Assembly (NCBI GenBank): GCA_001179505.1
Contig: CDMY01000718.1
Span: 186,001-250,000 of the forward strand
Direction: 5' to 3'
DNA: 64,000 bases
From: Vitrella brassicaformis
Taxonomy: Eukaryota > Sar > Vitrellaceae
In this document: positions 12,510 to 23,959 of the stretch, piece by piece
How the letters are laid out: each line of letters begins with the position of its first letter
Numbering within the stretch: the first letter of the stretch is position 1
The notes under the pieces: generated by a model
Databases searched by the model: none
Seen by the model: the letters and a program-made list of their open reading frames with translations, nothing else
What the model was told of the DNA's origin: nothing
Translations under genes and position numbers: made by a program

Positions 12510-15500
12510 TCACACCACAGTGAGCACCTCCACTTCATCGGCCATGAAGTACTCACTGCCCCCGAACAGAGCATCGCCATACTCATCCCTCACCCCCACA
12601 TAGCCCGCAGGCACATCATCGCTGAAGGTGAAGTGGCGGCAGCTGCGCATATCATCGGGGGCGCCACCCTTATAGCCCAGCCACAGCCGCAAAGCGATCA
12701 CCAGCTTCCCTCCGCTCACTGTCCCCTCCCGCCCGGCCACCCACACTGCCCGTTTCCCGCCCTCCACCTTGGTCGGTCCCTTGGCGAAGTGACCGCTCAG
12801 AGAGAAATGCCAGACATCACAGGAGTATCTGTTGTTGCCTCTCTGGTCGTCGGGCAGCTGCAGGCCACCGCTGACGTATGCGCCGAAGACGTACTGGCCG
12901 TTGTGGATGACGAACACCAGGCCACTCGCATCGCCGACCGACCGCAGGAGATCAGCGTACGACGGCCCATCACGTGTCGCCCTGCACATAGAAAGACGGG
13001 AGAGAGAGAGTGAGAGAGTAATGGGGATAGAGAGAATCAGGCATACAGGCAGGTCAATGACAAGTGCACCTGTAGATGAGACTCAGTTTGTTTCCATTTG
13101 TCGGTCCGAGGAACCGATAGAGTGCCGCCGATTGGAGCGGATCAAAAGTTGCACCGTCGATGACCTGCAATGGAACAGCAGAACATCGATGCCGCTCTCT
13201 CTCGCTGATGTGTGTATGACCTTAAGTGAGAGCAGTGTCCGGCCGTCCACACGAAGCACCTCCACTTCATCAGCCATGAAGTACTCACTGCCCCCAAACA
13301 GAGCACTGCCATCCTTACCCCTAACCCCCACATAGCCTTCAGGCACATCATCGCTGTGGATGAACTGACTGCAGCTGTACATGTCCTCAGCAGGGCCGCT
13401 GTCGCGATCAGCCCAGCCCAACCAGAGACCCTCGCAAAAACCGATGGCTAGTTTCGCCACCTCCGGTCCCCCGTCGACAGCACCCTCCCTCCCAGCCACA
13501 TACATCCGCCGCTCGGTTGCAGGCACCTCGACCTTGGCCGGGGCATCGAAGTGGCCACAGAGCGAAAAATGCCACACATCACACGGGTACTCATTGACGG
13601 CAGTTGGGTCGTCGGGCAGTTGCAGGCCACCGCTGACGTATGCTCCAAAGACGGCGTCCTCAAGCCGCATGACGAAAACCAGGCCACTCAAGTCGCCCGC
13701 ACACCGGAGCAAATCGGCATACGACGGCCCATCACGAGAGGCCCTATGAGCACGCGGAAAATGGAAGGGACCTGACTCTGTCTGTGATGTGTGTCGCACC
13801 TGTAGAGCAGAGTGAATTCACATTCGTCCAACATGCCGAGCTCCAAGACGGAGTGGAGGGCCGCACACTCATTCTCACTCAAACTGCTGCCAACGACAAC
13901 CTACATACACAGAGAGGTGAAGGCAATTGATGTGATGCAACCATCCCATGGCATTCTCACTTGAGGGTCTAGTGATTGGTCGTCCCCGTCTGTCGTGCTG
14001 CGACTTGAGAGAGCCGTGATGCCATCCGGCACACCGTCAGACACACTGACGATGCCATCACCATCCTGATGAAGGTATACAGCGGAGATATACAAGAAGC
14101 GAATGGCCGCCCTGTTGTCTACGTCGCGTCAGTCTGACCTCTGCTATGTCAGTGAGGCCTATGTCACTGAAGCGATCGTCGGCAGTGATGGTGACTGCCG
14201 ACTTGACCGACGAACGAGACAACACCTGCACACACCACACCGCACTGGACGCTGTGAGCCCGTCTGCCCGTCTGTCCGTCTCATTGCAGTTTGCTCACCA
14301 CAGACGGCGGGCCATTCCGGTGGCTGCGTACGGACGTCCGGTGGATCTTGTTTGGGGGCCTCTCGTTGGTCAGTCGGCTCTCTGACGGCACCATCTAAAC
14401 GACAGGAAGGATACCTCAAGTGGGCTTCTCGCCATGACATAGATGAGCTCTCATGGCTTACGCTAATGGTGTTTGGTTCTGACGGCTGCGATTGCTGGTC
14501 GAGCGGCGGGCCGAAGCAGTGGTCGTCGTCTGCCGGCGGTGTGGTGGTCTGCAACCAACAGAGCAGCATAGGATCCCTCAGCGGCATTCTTCTAAATTCG
14601 AGCTACCTGTCGACTGACGTCGACGATCGGTCGGATGAATCCATCTGGTTCTCGCATTGCAGCTGACCCGTCAGCCATGTGGCCGTCGATGAGCTTAGTT
14701 TCAGCAGCGGCAGGAGACTCTGAAGACGGCAAACACTGAAAGAGCGGCTGCTGAGACAAGAGAGTAATACTGAATGGATCAATGTCGGGTACCTGCATCT
14801 TCATGCAGCCATCGGCAGCACAGCCCCGGACGTCTGCTGCAGTTGGTGGCGCTCGCGCAGGAGTCTGCTCAGGCGAAGAGAAGTGAGCAACAAGGGCGGT
14901 GCTCCCTTCTGACATCGTCCTTCCTACCTGCATCCCGTCCGCACGGTCACCAGGCGATGGATCATCACCATCAGATGGCCAAGGACAATTCTGAAGACAC
15001 AGAGTGCACGCAGACAATGAGGGATCGATGAGCCGGGGATCTGTATGACTGACTCATCGATCCCTGGCTGTCCCACCTGCTGGCATCGTTTCTTGAAGTT
15101 CCGGACCCATGTGTCGCTCGCCGAGAAGCCAGTGATGCGCAGCCGCATGGCGATCTCCAGCGCCTTGGTCCTGATGTCCGTTGGGCGGACGCTCTCTGGG
15201 TCATCGTGGGCAGCCATCCACTGCCGCATCTCGTCCTCGATCTTGTGGTGCTTGGGCGGTCTGTTGCGCTTCTTGGCCGGGTCGACCACCGTCTTGCCCT
15301 CTCGCCGCTGCCGGAGGATACCGGAGTGCCACCTTTGGAACGTGCTCGGGAGAATTCCCTTGTCGTGCGCGAATTGAGTCATCGAAATGGGATCTCCGCT
15401 GTCCGTGCCCCGATTGAACTCGTCCACCAGCTGCAGCCGCTCGGCAATAGAGACCTCTCCTGCCCTTCCAGTCTGAATACACACATGAACGAGACTGCGG

Positions 15501-16380
15501 TGGTCAAACAAACAGGTAGAAGGATGTCTACTAGTAGATAGTACCTGTGAAGAGTGTTGAGATGTTGGTGTCGTTGACTGCTTGGTTGGCGGGAGGGACT
15601 CTGGCTGAATGTGCACCTGGCGAGATGGCGAGCGCAGCGCCTCAAGCGCCTCACCCTGACCAGATGTATGTGTACAGCGATATGTCATTGAGCCGCCCTC
15701 CCTCCCTCACTCCCTCCTTGTCTGTCGTCTGTCTGTCTGCCTGTCACGCCCACCGTGAGTTTGAGGTGTCCCGGTGTCGCAGTATTTGCCGCAGCCTCAC
15801 CGGCAGTGCTTGCATGTAGCTCAGCAAGACCTGAACACAGTGATGCACATTGCATGAGAGACACTCAGTGACTAATTCTTTCTTCACCGGAAGCCGCAAC
15901 CGAAATGTAGCTATCCCGGTGTTGCCTCGCTGCAGCAATCGCTTTCATCACCGGGCCAGGGCCAGAACCTTGAACAACGAATTGCGTCCACACGCCTCCC
16001 AGTTCCGCCGTCAACCCGATAGCCACAGCCCCACTGATGGGGTCATGGCACACGACCATCCCTTTGTTGTTGCTTTGGTCAGATGCCACCAGCGCCTTGG
16101 ACCATTCTGCCAGTTCAGAACCTGATCAAAGGGACAGGAGACGGTGGTTTGCAGGGACACTTGGGCACCAGCTGCTTCCTAACAGTACCAAGAATCGTGT
16201 GGTGGGCAGCTGGACCAGATGCAGGGGAGGATGGCATGGTGTCGACTCCTTGAGAACCGTCAGGCGGTTGTCGGACGAATCGTGGGGGCGTCGATATGTT
16301 GGCGGGCACGTCGACCGCATTGGTGGCGGAGTTGCTGGCCGATTCCACAATGGAGGTTGTCTCAGACGGCGGTGCTGAAA
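12510..16380 (-). CDS. CENP-B/pogo-type HTH protein with two tandem TLDc domains
   Basis: Read 3' to 5' on the plus strand. An exon at 15472-15077 encodes a bipartite pogo/Tigger-style DNA-binding region: a psq-like helix set (SIAERLQLVDEFN ... MTQFAHDKGILPSTFQRW), a basic linker (KKRNRPPKHHKIEDEMRQW) and a CENP-B-type helix set (KALEIAMRL ... FSASDTWVRNFKKRCQQ). No transposase catalytic domain follows. Short exons then give a linker with RSSVKSAVTITADD and DGIVSVSDGVPDG. The first TLDc domain (about 13880-13205) starts FTLLYRASRDGPSYADLLRC, contains VFGAYVSGGLQLPDD and ends FGGSEYFMADEVEVLRV. Next comes a linker (ALYRFLGPTNGNKLSLIYR), spliced in frame to a second TLDc (12986-12510), which ends ADEVEVLTVV and TGA (complement of 12510-12512). 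TLDc domains occur in oxidation-resistance and V-ATPase-binding proteins. The 5' end is not resolved: exons with good splice sites continue upstream, and 16380 is only an estimate. Confidence 0.6.
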
Positions 16381-16399
16381 GGTGACACAACACAGGTTT

Positions 16400-18830
16400 C
16401 AGATGAATGCATGCGGCCTGCACATTCGATGCTCGTACGTGTCTGGCTGGTTGTCGTAGGATCGAGGGTGGGTGCCTGCATGCATGAATGAGTGATACGC
16501 ACCAAGAGAAGACAATGCAGCAACGCCCTGGTCCCTCCAGATTGCAGCCGACCTGAGTGTCGTGTTTGGGAGTCTTCTCCGCCCACATGACATCGCACAC
16601 TCCTCCGCCCACACTCATTGCCTGGAAGACATCACACACATGACACAAATGCATATCCACTCATTGCCCGATCCCCTCACCTTTCCGTCAATGCGTCTTT
16701 TCTCGGCCTCGGCCTTCTTCTGTGGATGGTGGTGGTTCTTCTCGTGGTGGTCCTGCTTCATATTGAACATGCCGCACGCACAGTGGTTGACCGTCTTGCG
16801 AAGCCTCGCCGATCCGAGGGCCGTGTCGGGCGCATAGCGGAAGGCGAACTGTTGCCCTCCCCACCACCCATGCACCTCCGGATGGCTCTCGTCCTCGCTG
16901 AGTTGGCCGATCTTCGCGAATACGATCTGGTCGTACTGGAACTGGCGCTGTCGATTCCCCCCGTCGGCCTTCTGCTGGTCTGTCATAATGTCGTCTCTGC
17001 GTGTGGGCGTGATGAAGATCGCGGTGTCTGCTGGCCAGGGGGGAAGGCCCTTGAGTCGAAGACAGACGGGCGTGTGGCGGGGCAGCTTGGTGTGTGCGCG
17101 CTGATTGTACTCCGCCCATGTGCCGTCCGACGCCTTGTACATGATGGTCGGCTTCTCTGTGGCCTTCTGCCAGGAGCCTGCGAGAGTCTCGGCAACGACC
17201 TCTGCAGACAGACACAGGGACAGGAGGGCATGTATGCAACACAAAGCACAGCGCATCACCTACTGTTGATGTTGTATGGCTGAGTGTATGGCGAGGCCTC
17301 ATGATTGACGGAGTAGTTGGATGGCGGGCCACCGTTGATCCACCCGCCATCCGAGGGAGCAGTCGGCGCTTCTCGATTCTGATACATGCACGTGGAAGAC
17401 ATGCAGAAAACATTGATATGTTCGTTCCCATGTTGTCAAATTCTCTATTCGGTGTACCTGTCCGGTCAAGCCATTCATCGCAGCTGAGTTGTCGCTGCAA
17501 TTGGATCCATCCCCATCACCGAAGAGGGCCTTCTCATGGTCCACAGCGTCTGGGGGAGGAGGCCCATCGAGTGAACTCCCCACATAGCGTTGCTGCCCTG
17601 CACCGAAGACGAGCAGACAGACAGACAGACAGAGCATGGGCAGCAGTGCGATGGTGTCTGACCTGCTGCGTATGATAACGATGCATGTGTCATCTGTGGA
17701 TGCAATTCGTTGGCCACTGACGCGCAGAAGAGTCAGGAGAGCCAAGTGGGTGCACACCTTCACTTCCTTCACCTACCCTTCATGCCGCAATGCGCATACG
17801 GACATGGCCACTTTTGACAGGCATCACCTGGAAGACGATAGGCACACAGAGCCGTTCATGAGATGGCTTCATGAGCAGAGGTATGTCGAATGAGTCACCT
17901 GTGGGAATCTTTGTGTTGTGCTGCAGTGGCTGCCCGCCGTGACCATTGGGTAGACCGAAACCTAAAGCAGAGACCAATGCAGCACACACACACTGCTTCA
18001 GGCCCGCCATCCCTTCTCTGTCGACAGGTCGCTCGGGGGCGACTCTCGTGCTGACAGCTGTGACCTGTCATCTGGGGATGGAATGCGGTGGTCGCATCCA
18101 CTGACATACAGGAGACGGACAAGAATGAAATGGGGTGGGTCTTGTGTTCTTTCCTACACTTACCCTCCATGCCTTGTTGCTGCGTGAATAGACTCGACGC
18201 CGAGCTGTCGACGCTTCCAGATGCCTCATGCATGATGCCGGCCTCCCTATAGGACGCACTCGGGCGGTCCACTTGATGCTGAATCTCCTGGCTGAGCCAC
18301 TGCAGGAAGGCTCGACAGGGCACTAGACACACACACACGCACCCACACACAGAGATAGAGAGTGCTCGTCGGTCTGCTTCTGTGTGGGTCTACTTCTGTC
18401 TGGCACGTAGATGATGATGATGTAGCGGCCGTCGGCCATCGGTGGGTCGCCCTGCACGATCAACTCCTCTGCGATGATGTCGTCAGGCCACTCGGCGGCG
18501 AAGTTCCTGACCCGCTGCACCGTTTCCTCTCCCGACACCCATAGACGAAGGATTTCCACGTCTGACAGACAAAGAGGGGCATCAATCAATACGGGATGTG
18601 GTTCGTAACCAGACTGGGCCCACCGTCCTCAACACTCACTGTTTGATCCGAGACGCTTCCAAGCTGCATTGAGGTCATGGATGGGCCCTCTGTTGTGTTC
18701 CTGGCAGCATGTAGTGCCGGCAGATTTGTTGGATGCCTGCATCACGGCACACAGACAACCGGCGGGAAGCGGTTCAGACAGCTCATCGTCACATTGTGGT
18801 GTGTCAGCATCACCGATTTCTGGCTGAATG
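16400..18830 (-). CDS. Hypothetical multi-exon protein, boundaries uncertain
   Basis: Not recognised. Minus-strand exons with plausible splice sites include one near 18570-18400 (VEILRLWVSGEETVQRV, then GRYIIIIYVPD), serine-rich segments (SGSVDSSASSLFTQQQG), a proline/glycine segment (GGWINGGPPSNYSVNHEASP) and a compact domain at about 17200-16690. That domain contains KPTIMYKASDGTWAEYNQRA, PPWPADTAIFITPTRRDD, FQYDQIVFAKIGQLSEDE, VHGWWGGQQFAFRYAPD and NHCACGMFNMKQ, then a His/Lys-rich tail. Upstream it runs into the assembly gap, with GPIHDLNAAWKRLGSN at about 18695-18650. Segments are duplicated on the far side of the gap, so this may be one member of a tandem pair, or a piece of a longer gene with the membrane protein upstream or the HTH-TLDc gene downstream. 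Confidence 0.4.
17695..18000 (-). repeat. Duplicated exon/intron segment, copy 1
   Basis: About 270 bases starting near 17732 (ggagagccaagtgggtgcac) clearly match 19366-19630, in the same order: ccatgccg, atgagatggcttca, gctgcagtggctgcccg and accgaaacct. Divergence is spread through the copy, so it is not recent. A third, more diverged relative of the first 100 bases lies at about 18075-18180. Confidence 0.7.
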
Positions 18831-18834
18831 GCTT

Positions 18835-19134
18835 NNNNNNNNNNNNNNNNNNNNNNNNNNNNNNNNNNNNNNNNNNNNNNNNNNNNNNNNNNNNNNNNNN
18901 NNNNNNNNNNNNNNNNNNNNNNNNNNNNNNNNNNNNNNNNNNNNNNNNNNNNNNNNNNNNNNNNNNNNNNNNNNNNNNNNNNNNNNNNNNNNNNNNNNNN
19001 NNNNNNNNNNNNNNNNNNNNNNNNNNNNNNNNNNNNNNNNNNNNNNNNNNNNNNNNNNNNNNNNNNNNNNNNNNNNNNNNNNNNNNNNNNNNNNNNNNNN
19101 NNNNNNNNNNNNNNNNNNNNNNNNNNNNNNNNNN
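18835..19134. other. Assembly gap (300 N)
   Basis: A run of exactly 300 undetermined bases. It interrupts the minus-strand hypothetical region and separates two copies of a duplicated segment, so the true distance and copy number are unknown. Confidence 0.99.
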
Positions 19135-19324
19135 CCCGCCGTACCAATGTGACGTCGGTCGCGGGCGAGAACGCATCCGAAGGAGGAGATAGGTGCCCAG
19201 CAGCCGCTTGAGGGACCGTTGAATGTGCACCTAAAGGGCGACGCGCATGAAACAACGCAGTCGCTCCCTGAGCTGGTTCACTGAGGTTACCTGCTTGAGC
19301 GTACTGGGGTGTCACCTGAAGAGG

Positions 19325-19640
19325 GAACGCGGTGGCCACGTCACCACCCTCTGACACGCATAGGAGTGAGGAGAGCCAAGTGGGTGCACATGTTCATTCC
19401 TGTACATGTACCTACCCTCCATGCCGGGATGCGCATATCCACCATGGGGCCACCCTAGGAGACGGCAGGCACAGGGAGGCGTGCATGAGATGGCTTCACG
19501 AGTACGCATGTGTCAGCATCAGTCACCTGCTGGTGTGTCCGTGCTGTGTTGCTGCAGTGGCTGCCCGCGGGGGGCGTTGGGTCGACCGAAACCTGAAGCA
19601 GACCGACGAACGACACATATGCAGCACATGTACGAGTATG
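19325..19640 (-). repeat. Duplicated exon/intron segment, copy 2
   Basis: Counterpart of the segment at 17695-18000, on the other side of the gap and in the same orientation. The shared order of blocks shows a tandem duplication of part of a gene. Confidence 0.7.
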
Positions 19641-19649
19641 GGTGACGTT

Positions 19650-21447
19650 TGTCGGCGGCGCACCGTCCGTGTCGTCTACGAATTGAAACAACAGGGGCGG
19701 GATACTGCTGCTGAGCAGCTCAGAAACGGCCGAACGCGTCGTACCTGACCAGACACGAGCGGGAAAACAATGCACTGAATTGCCTGCGTGTGTGAGTGTG
19801 TGTGTGAGAGTGTGTGTGTCGGCTGACCGTCCATCTCGACGCAGACGCAGTCGGGCCACGGCGGCTGTTCCTGCATCAGGTGGGGGGGCACTCGACGAGT
19901 TGCAATGTCGGCCGCTTCGGCCTTGGAGACGACCTCAGCCTCGTCCGCCTCAAACACCCAGATCCTCATGGCTGACAGAGAGGGACACACAAACAGAAAG
20001 GTATCAATCAATACGATGTGTGCATTCATGCATTCGGCACCCACCCGTGCGCGGGGAACGGCCAGGAGCTGTCGAACGGCGGCGGTGGTCTCGCCCACCG
20101 TCTTGATCGCCGTCCCCCTTGCCGCCCCCCTCACCCTCGCCATCTGGCGGCGAGCCGTCCCCGCTGCCGCGCCCAGGTCCAGCTCCGCCTCCCTGCTGCT
20201 GGTGCGCCGGGCCACTGGTGGGGCTGCCGCTGGCCGACTGACTTGCACCTTCGCCCCCATGGTGCATCAGTGGGCAGGATACCCAGCCCATGACGAGCAT
20301 CACGGCGAGGCCGTAGACAGAGGCCGGGACGCCAATCAATTCGCCGTACACGACTGAGGCCAGGGGGGCTGCGGCGGCACCACACAGACAAACGGTGAAA
20401 ATGCAGACGCCGGTGTTCAAGACGGCACCGGCGACCTGCCGCACGACGCTCGTCCAACAGGACGACTTAGAGCCTACATGTCCACACAATGGAAGAGGCA
20501 ATGCACAAAAGGGCAATGTAACCGTAAGATTTTCTCTCAGCTTACGATTTATCTTTATGCGAAGGAAATCGGCCAGGCAGACGCAAGCGAAGAAGAACAC
20601 GAGGCGATCAAACACACGCCAGCTCGACCCCCAGAGCTCAGCCAACCCCACACGGGTGGCACACACCAGGCGCAGAGGGACCGTCCGGGCACCCCCGCCC
20701 CCGACCCACCCCATCATACACCCCAAAGTAACGCCCACGGCGGCGATGGGAAGTGAGACCCATGGGAATGACCAGGTGCAGTTGAGGAGGTGGCCCGTGC
20801 TGCCGCCTGGTTTGCTCGGCGTGTGCCGCCCCCAAGTGCTGCTGATGAGTACGGCTGAGATGAGCACCGCACCGGTCACGAAGACGGGGGGACTGAGCGC
20901 TCCAGAGAGGTAGACTGTAGCCGGGAAAAGTGCGAACAAGGCGGTGACGAGGGAAGACGACAAACACGCCGTTGTGTGAGCTGCATCCGCTGGACGATGC
21001 GGCAAGCAAGAAGCGGCGTGAATCCGCTTGCGCCGGTGGGTGGCCCACTTGCCGATGCACACATGCCCCGGGGCCATGTGGACCCCCGTGCGGGCACGGT
21101 GGTCTCTCTCCTCCCCTGTCAGCGCACTCTCGTGCGGCGGAGAGCCTGCGTCACACACACACACACACACACACATCAATGAATGGTTGCGCCTTTCCAT
21201 GTCGCAGGTTTGGCATACCTGTGCCATACGGCTGGCTGCAGGGGTCGCCGAGTGCGAGGCTGCGAGCCATCGGTAGTACCATGAGGCAGCAGACCGTCAC
21301 GGCTGGCGGAGGGCTCATGCTTCGTCTCACTGCGAACCTGAAATAATGCACCAATGGGACAGTCACACACGCACCGTCATCGCCTAACCGTTCCAACACA
21401 CCCACCTGCTGTATCTCGGCCGATATGATGAAGTCGCGACACTGCAA
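19650..21447 (-). CDS. Multi-pass membrane protein, function unknown
   Basis: Not recognised. A long open exon (about 21148-20479) joins in frame, through an intron with TG repeats at 21150-21180, to an upstream exon with a hydrophobic stretch (PPPAVTVCCLMVLPMARSLA). Further hydrophobic segments are LVTALFALFPATVYLSGAL, VTGAVLISAVLISS, WVSLPIAAVGVTLGCMMGW and LVFFFACVCLADFL. After an intron at about 20470 come LNTGVCIFTVCLCGAAAAPL and VYGLAVMLVMGWV. This gives about six or seven membrane spans. A Gly/Ser/Asp-rich cytosolic-type segment follows. The exon ends RSPRT and splices in phase to MRIWVFEADEAEVVSKAEA (about 19970), so the gene continues leftward past 19828 and perhaps to 19650 or across the gap. 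The start is taken at the upstream exon; an internal Met at 21318 is an alternative. Confidence 0.5.
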
Positions 21448-22845
21448 GGGATCAGATCTGATTCACTGCATGAAGCACACACGAGGCACAAAAAACCGCT
21501 CTCAGCAGAGAGAACAAAATCGACACAACACCTAAGTAGGTGTACCTGCCTCTCCTTCATAGGCTTACATCATTCATTGATTCATCCAGCTTCCTTTTCA
21601 GAGATCTCTTCACAGGCTGGCCCGATACGACACCGCCGACACCCACGGCGCCGCCCCCGCCTCCTTCCCAGGACGCCCGGCCTCTCGGCTCCGATCATCG
21701 CCTAGCTCGCACTCGCACGCCCTTCCGTGCAAGCATCTTCTGCCTTCATTCTTTGCTCCTCTGGTGCTCGTGGTGACGGCCTTGACCCGGATCTGATGCA
21801 ACACGCCGAGGAAAACCGAGTGCGGACTCATTGGCTGCCTCGAGAGGAGCAACAGGCTGTCAGCGGCATGTCTATCATGCAGAAGGGGCAGGAAGCGTCA
21901 GTGTCCATCATTGGAAGCGCTCTGTGAATCTGCTTTGAACGGCATGAAGTGTTTGCACAGACCACGAGGCAGCCAAGCCATATCAAAACTGCTACGACAT
22001 CGCCGTCTCTCTTGAGCAGGTCACTCCTTACGATGCGAGGAGGGGGGGCACTTTCACCAGATCTCTCTCACAGTACACACGGAAACATCCAGAGAACTAG
22101 TCAGGGAGATGCTCAACGGCCCAACAGACGACCAGACGCATGGAGAATGGATGCGCACACATGCACCAATACACAAAACGCCAACGATAAACCGGCCGCA
22201 GTTGCAAGCAGACAGGCAGGGACGCAGGCAGGCAGGCAGGCAGGCAGGCAAGGCACATTTCTCTCTCGCCCTGTTTCCCTTTCCCGGGAGAACGAAACAC
22301 ACGCACCGACAGACAGACAGACAGGAAGACAGACAGACAGGAAGACAGACAGACAGACGCACTACGGGTGTGTGTGGTGAGACCGTCGGGTGTTCTGCAT
22401 CGACCAGACCACACGCACACACAGACAGACGACCATGCAGACAGACGACCATTCTCGTTAACGAGATCCGTACGCTCGCAATGGGTAAAACACCATACAG
22501 GTATGCATCAGCATCGGCGCCGACGCCAGGTCAGTCATGTCATTGGCTGGTGTGCCGCCCAGCCGAGTGAAAAAACACAGCGTCGCTCGTTCCCTCCATC
22601 CCTCCCTCATGCACCAACGAAAATCTGACGAAAGTCAGTATGTATTGCACTCTTCGGGCACCCGGTTGTCGATGGATGCTCCTGGGAGGCAGCCAACGCT
22701 AACGTGCTCGGTGAGGGACACCAATGGATACCTAATGACAGAATAGACGGAGAGGAATGGATGTCTGCGTGTGGATGTATGTGTGTGTGCGCCCGTGCGT
22801 GCGTGCGTGTGTGTATGTGTGTGTGTCCATGTCTGCGTGTGACGC
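21448..22845. other. Intergenic region with simple repeats
   Basis: About 1.4 kb between two minus-strand genes. Short open frames exist but none carries recognisable sequence or a convincing splice chain. It contains the CAGG/CAGA repeat block listed separately and scattered CA/TG runs. Confidence 0.5.
22208..22362. repeat. CAGG and CAGA tetranucleotide repeat block
   Basis: Runs of (CAGG)n near 22215-22250 and (CAGA)n at about 22308-22355, separated by unique sequence. Ordinary microsatellite; units vary, so it is not a CRISPR array. Confidence 0.85.
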
Positions 22846-23959
22846 TCACTTGGCGAAGTATGCCTCAACCACCTTGATGACGTAGTTGGCGGTCTTTTCG
22901 TAGTCGCCTTCTTTGACCTTGATAGCCAGGTCGTCCCAGTTGCCTCCCATCTTGGTGAAGATCTCCTTGGCGACGGCCGGCGCCTCGTCATGAAATTTAT
23001 CAATCACCTCTTGCTTCTCCTCAAGCGAGACTCGGCGGCGAGTATCCTGAGACAGTGACGAGAAGGACAGTGAGATCTGAAGCACGCGGAGCGACAAGTG
23101 AGCTCACCTTCGTGATCTCTCCGTCGTCGGTGGTGAACTGCAGGGGCGCGCACGGCTGGGGTCGGAGGCGCCTTTCACGAACACCGACCTCATGTCCTTG
23201 CCTGCGCGCACACAAAACGGCAAGCGCACACAAAACGGCAAAATTGACAAGAGCCTGTCAACTCTGGTGGCTGACTCACTGTAATTCTTCGGTTGGTGGA
23301 CCATGGGCTGGGCCCAGCATTGGCAAAAAGCATTCTCCAGGCCATACGGGTACTCCAGGATGGCCTTGAGGCGAGCCGTCCCCACCTCTGTGTAGGTATG
23401 GCCGCTGGACCCTCTGCACCGCTCGAAAGCCCTGGCGTTGGCCTCTGGTCCGCGGGCAGATTTGAAATCGCCACCGATGCTGGCGTCATTGACCAAGGCC
23501 ACGAACAGCACATTGGTGTATGCGACTCCAGACGAGAGGGAGCAGGTGGCGACGCGCTGCTGGTGCTGGTGGATGACTTCCACCGACCCTTTCTGTTTCT
23601 CACCTGAGGGCCGACACACACACCACACACACCACACACCACACACCACACACACACGGATTCCATTTCTGTGTTCTGCATGCATTCCGCGCATCCTTGT
23701 GCTGACCGGCTTGGTGGACTGCAACTGGATACTTCCTTTCCTCATCGCCTTCCACCACCACAGCGTAGAAAGGGAATGCGTGCCCGTCAACGACGAGCTG
23801 GGTGCCACGTGCAGTCAGCAGCCAGGGCATGAGGATGGCGTAGACAATAGCTATGACAGGCAGGCCGTCAATCTCGTCTTTCCTCTCGACATACTCGTCA
23901 CAGACTCGTCCAACCTGATCTATCGGTGCCACCCCATTGCCGTTCTCCTGCCCCACCAC
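22846..23959 (-). CDS. Hypothetical protein
   Basis: Not recognised. Four exons join in frame on the minus strand. An exon near 23945-23710 reads GVAPIDQVGRVCDEYVERKD, VIAIVYAILMPWLLTARG and HAFPFYAVVVEGDEERKYPV. After an intron rich in CA/TG comes an exon (about 23605-23280) with EKQKGSVEVIHQHQQRV, VAYTNVLFVALVNDASIGGD and LENAFCQCWAQPMVHQPKN. A short exon at 23202-23108 ends PLQFTTDDGEITK. The last exon gives DTRRRVSLEEKQEVIDKF and ends NYVIKVVEAYFAK with TGA (complement of 22846-22848). Overall a soluble alpha/beta-looking protein with a helical C-terminus. An acceptor-like site just before the first exon suggests a further 5' exon near 24000-24280, so the start is open. Confidence 0.5.

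Noticed and set aside
18629-19357. Long open frames running through the N gap at 18.8-19.1 kb
   Set aside because: They exist only because N cannot produce a stop; no amino acid content is known there. The same applies to frames crossing 30566-30865.
12510-21447. A single 9-kb minus gene from the membrane protein to the TLDc domains
   Set aside because: In-phase exons do run through much of it, but a membrane protein joined to a DNA-binding region is unlikely and a gap interrupts the chain, so I list separate entries with uncertain borders.
22208-22362. Possible CRISPR-like repeat array
   Set aside because: The repeats are 4-base microsatellites without regular unique spacers, in a eukaryotic context.
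22054-22452. Cys-rich minus-strand frames with many Cys and Leu around 22.1-22.4 kb
   Set aside because: They are translations of CAGA/CAGG repeats, not a real protein.
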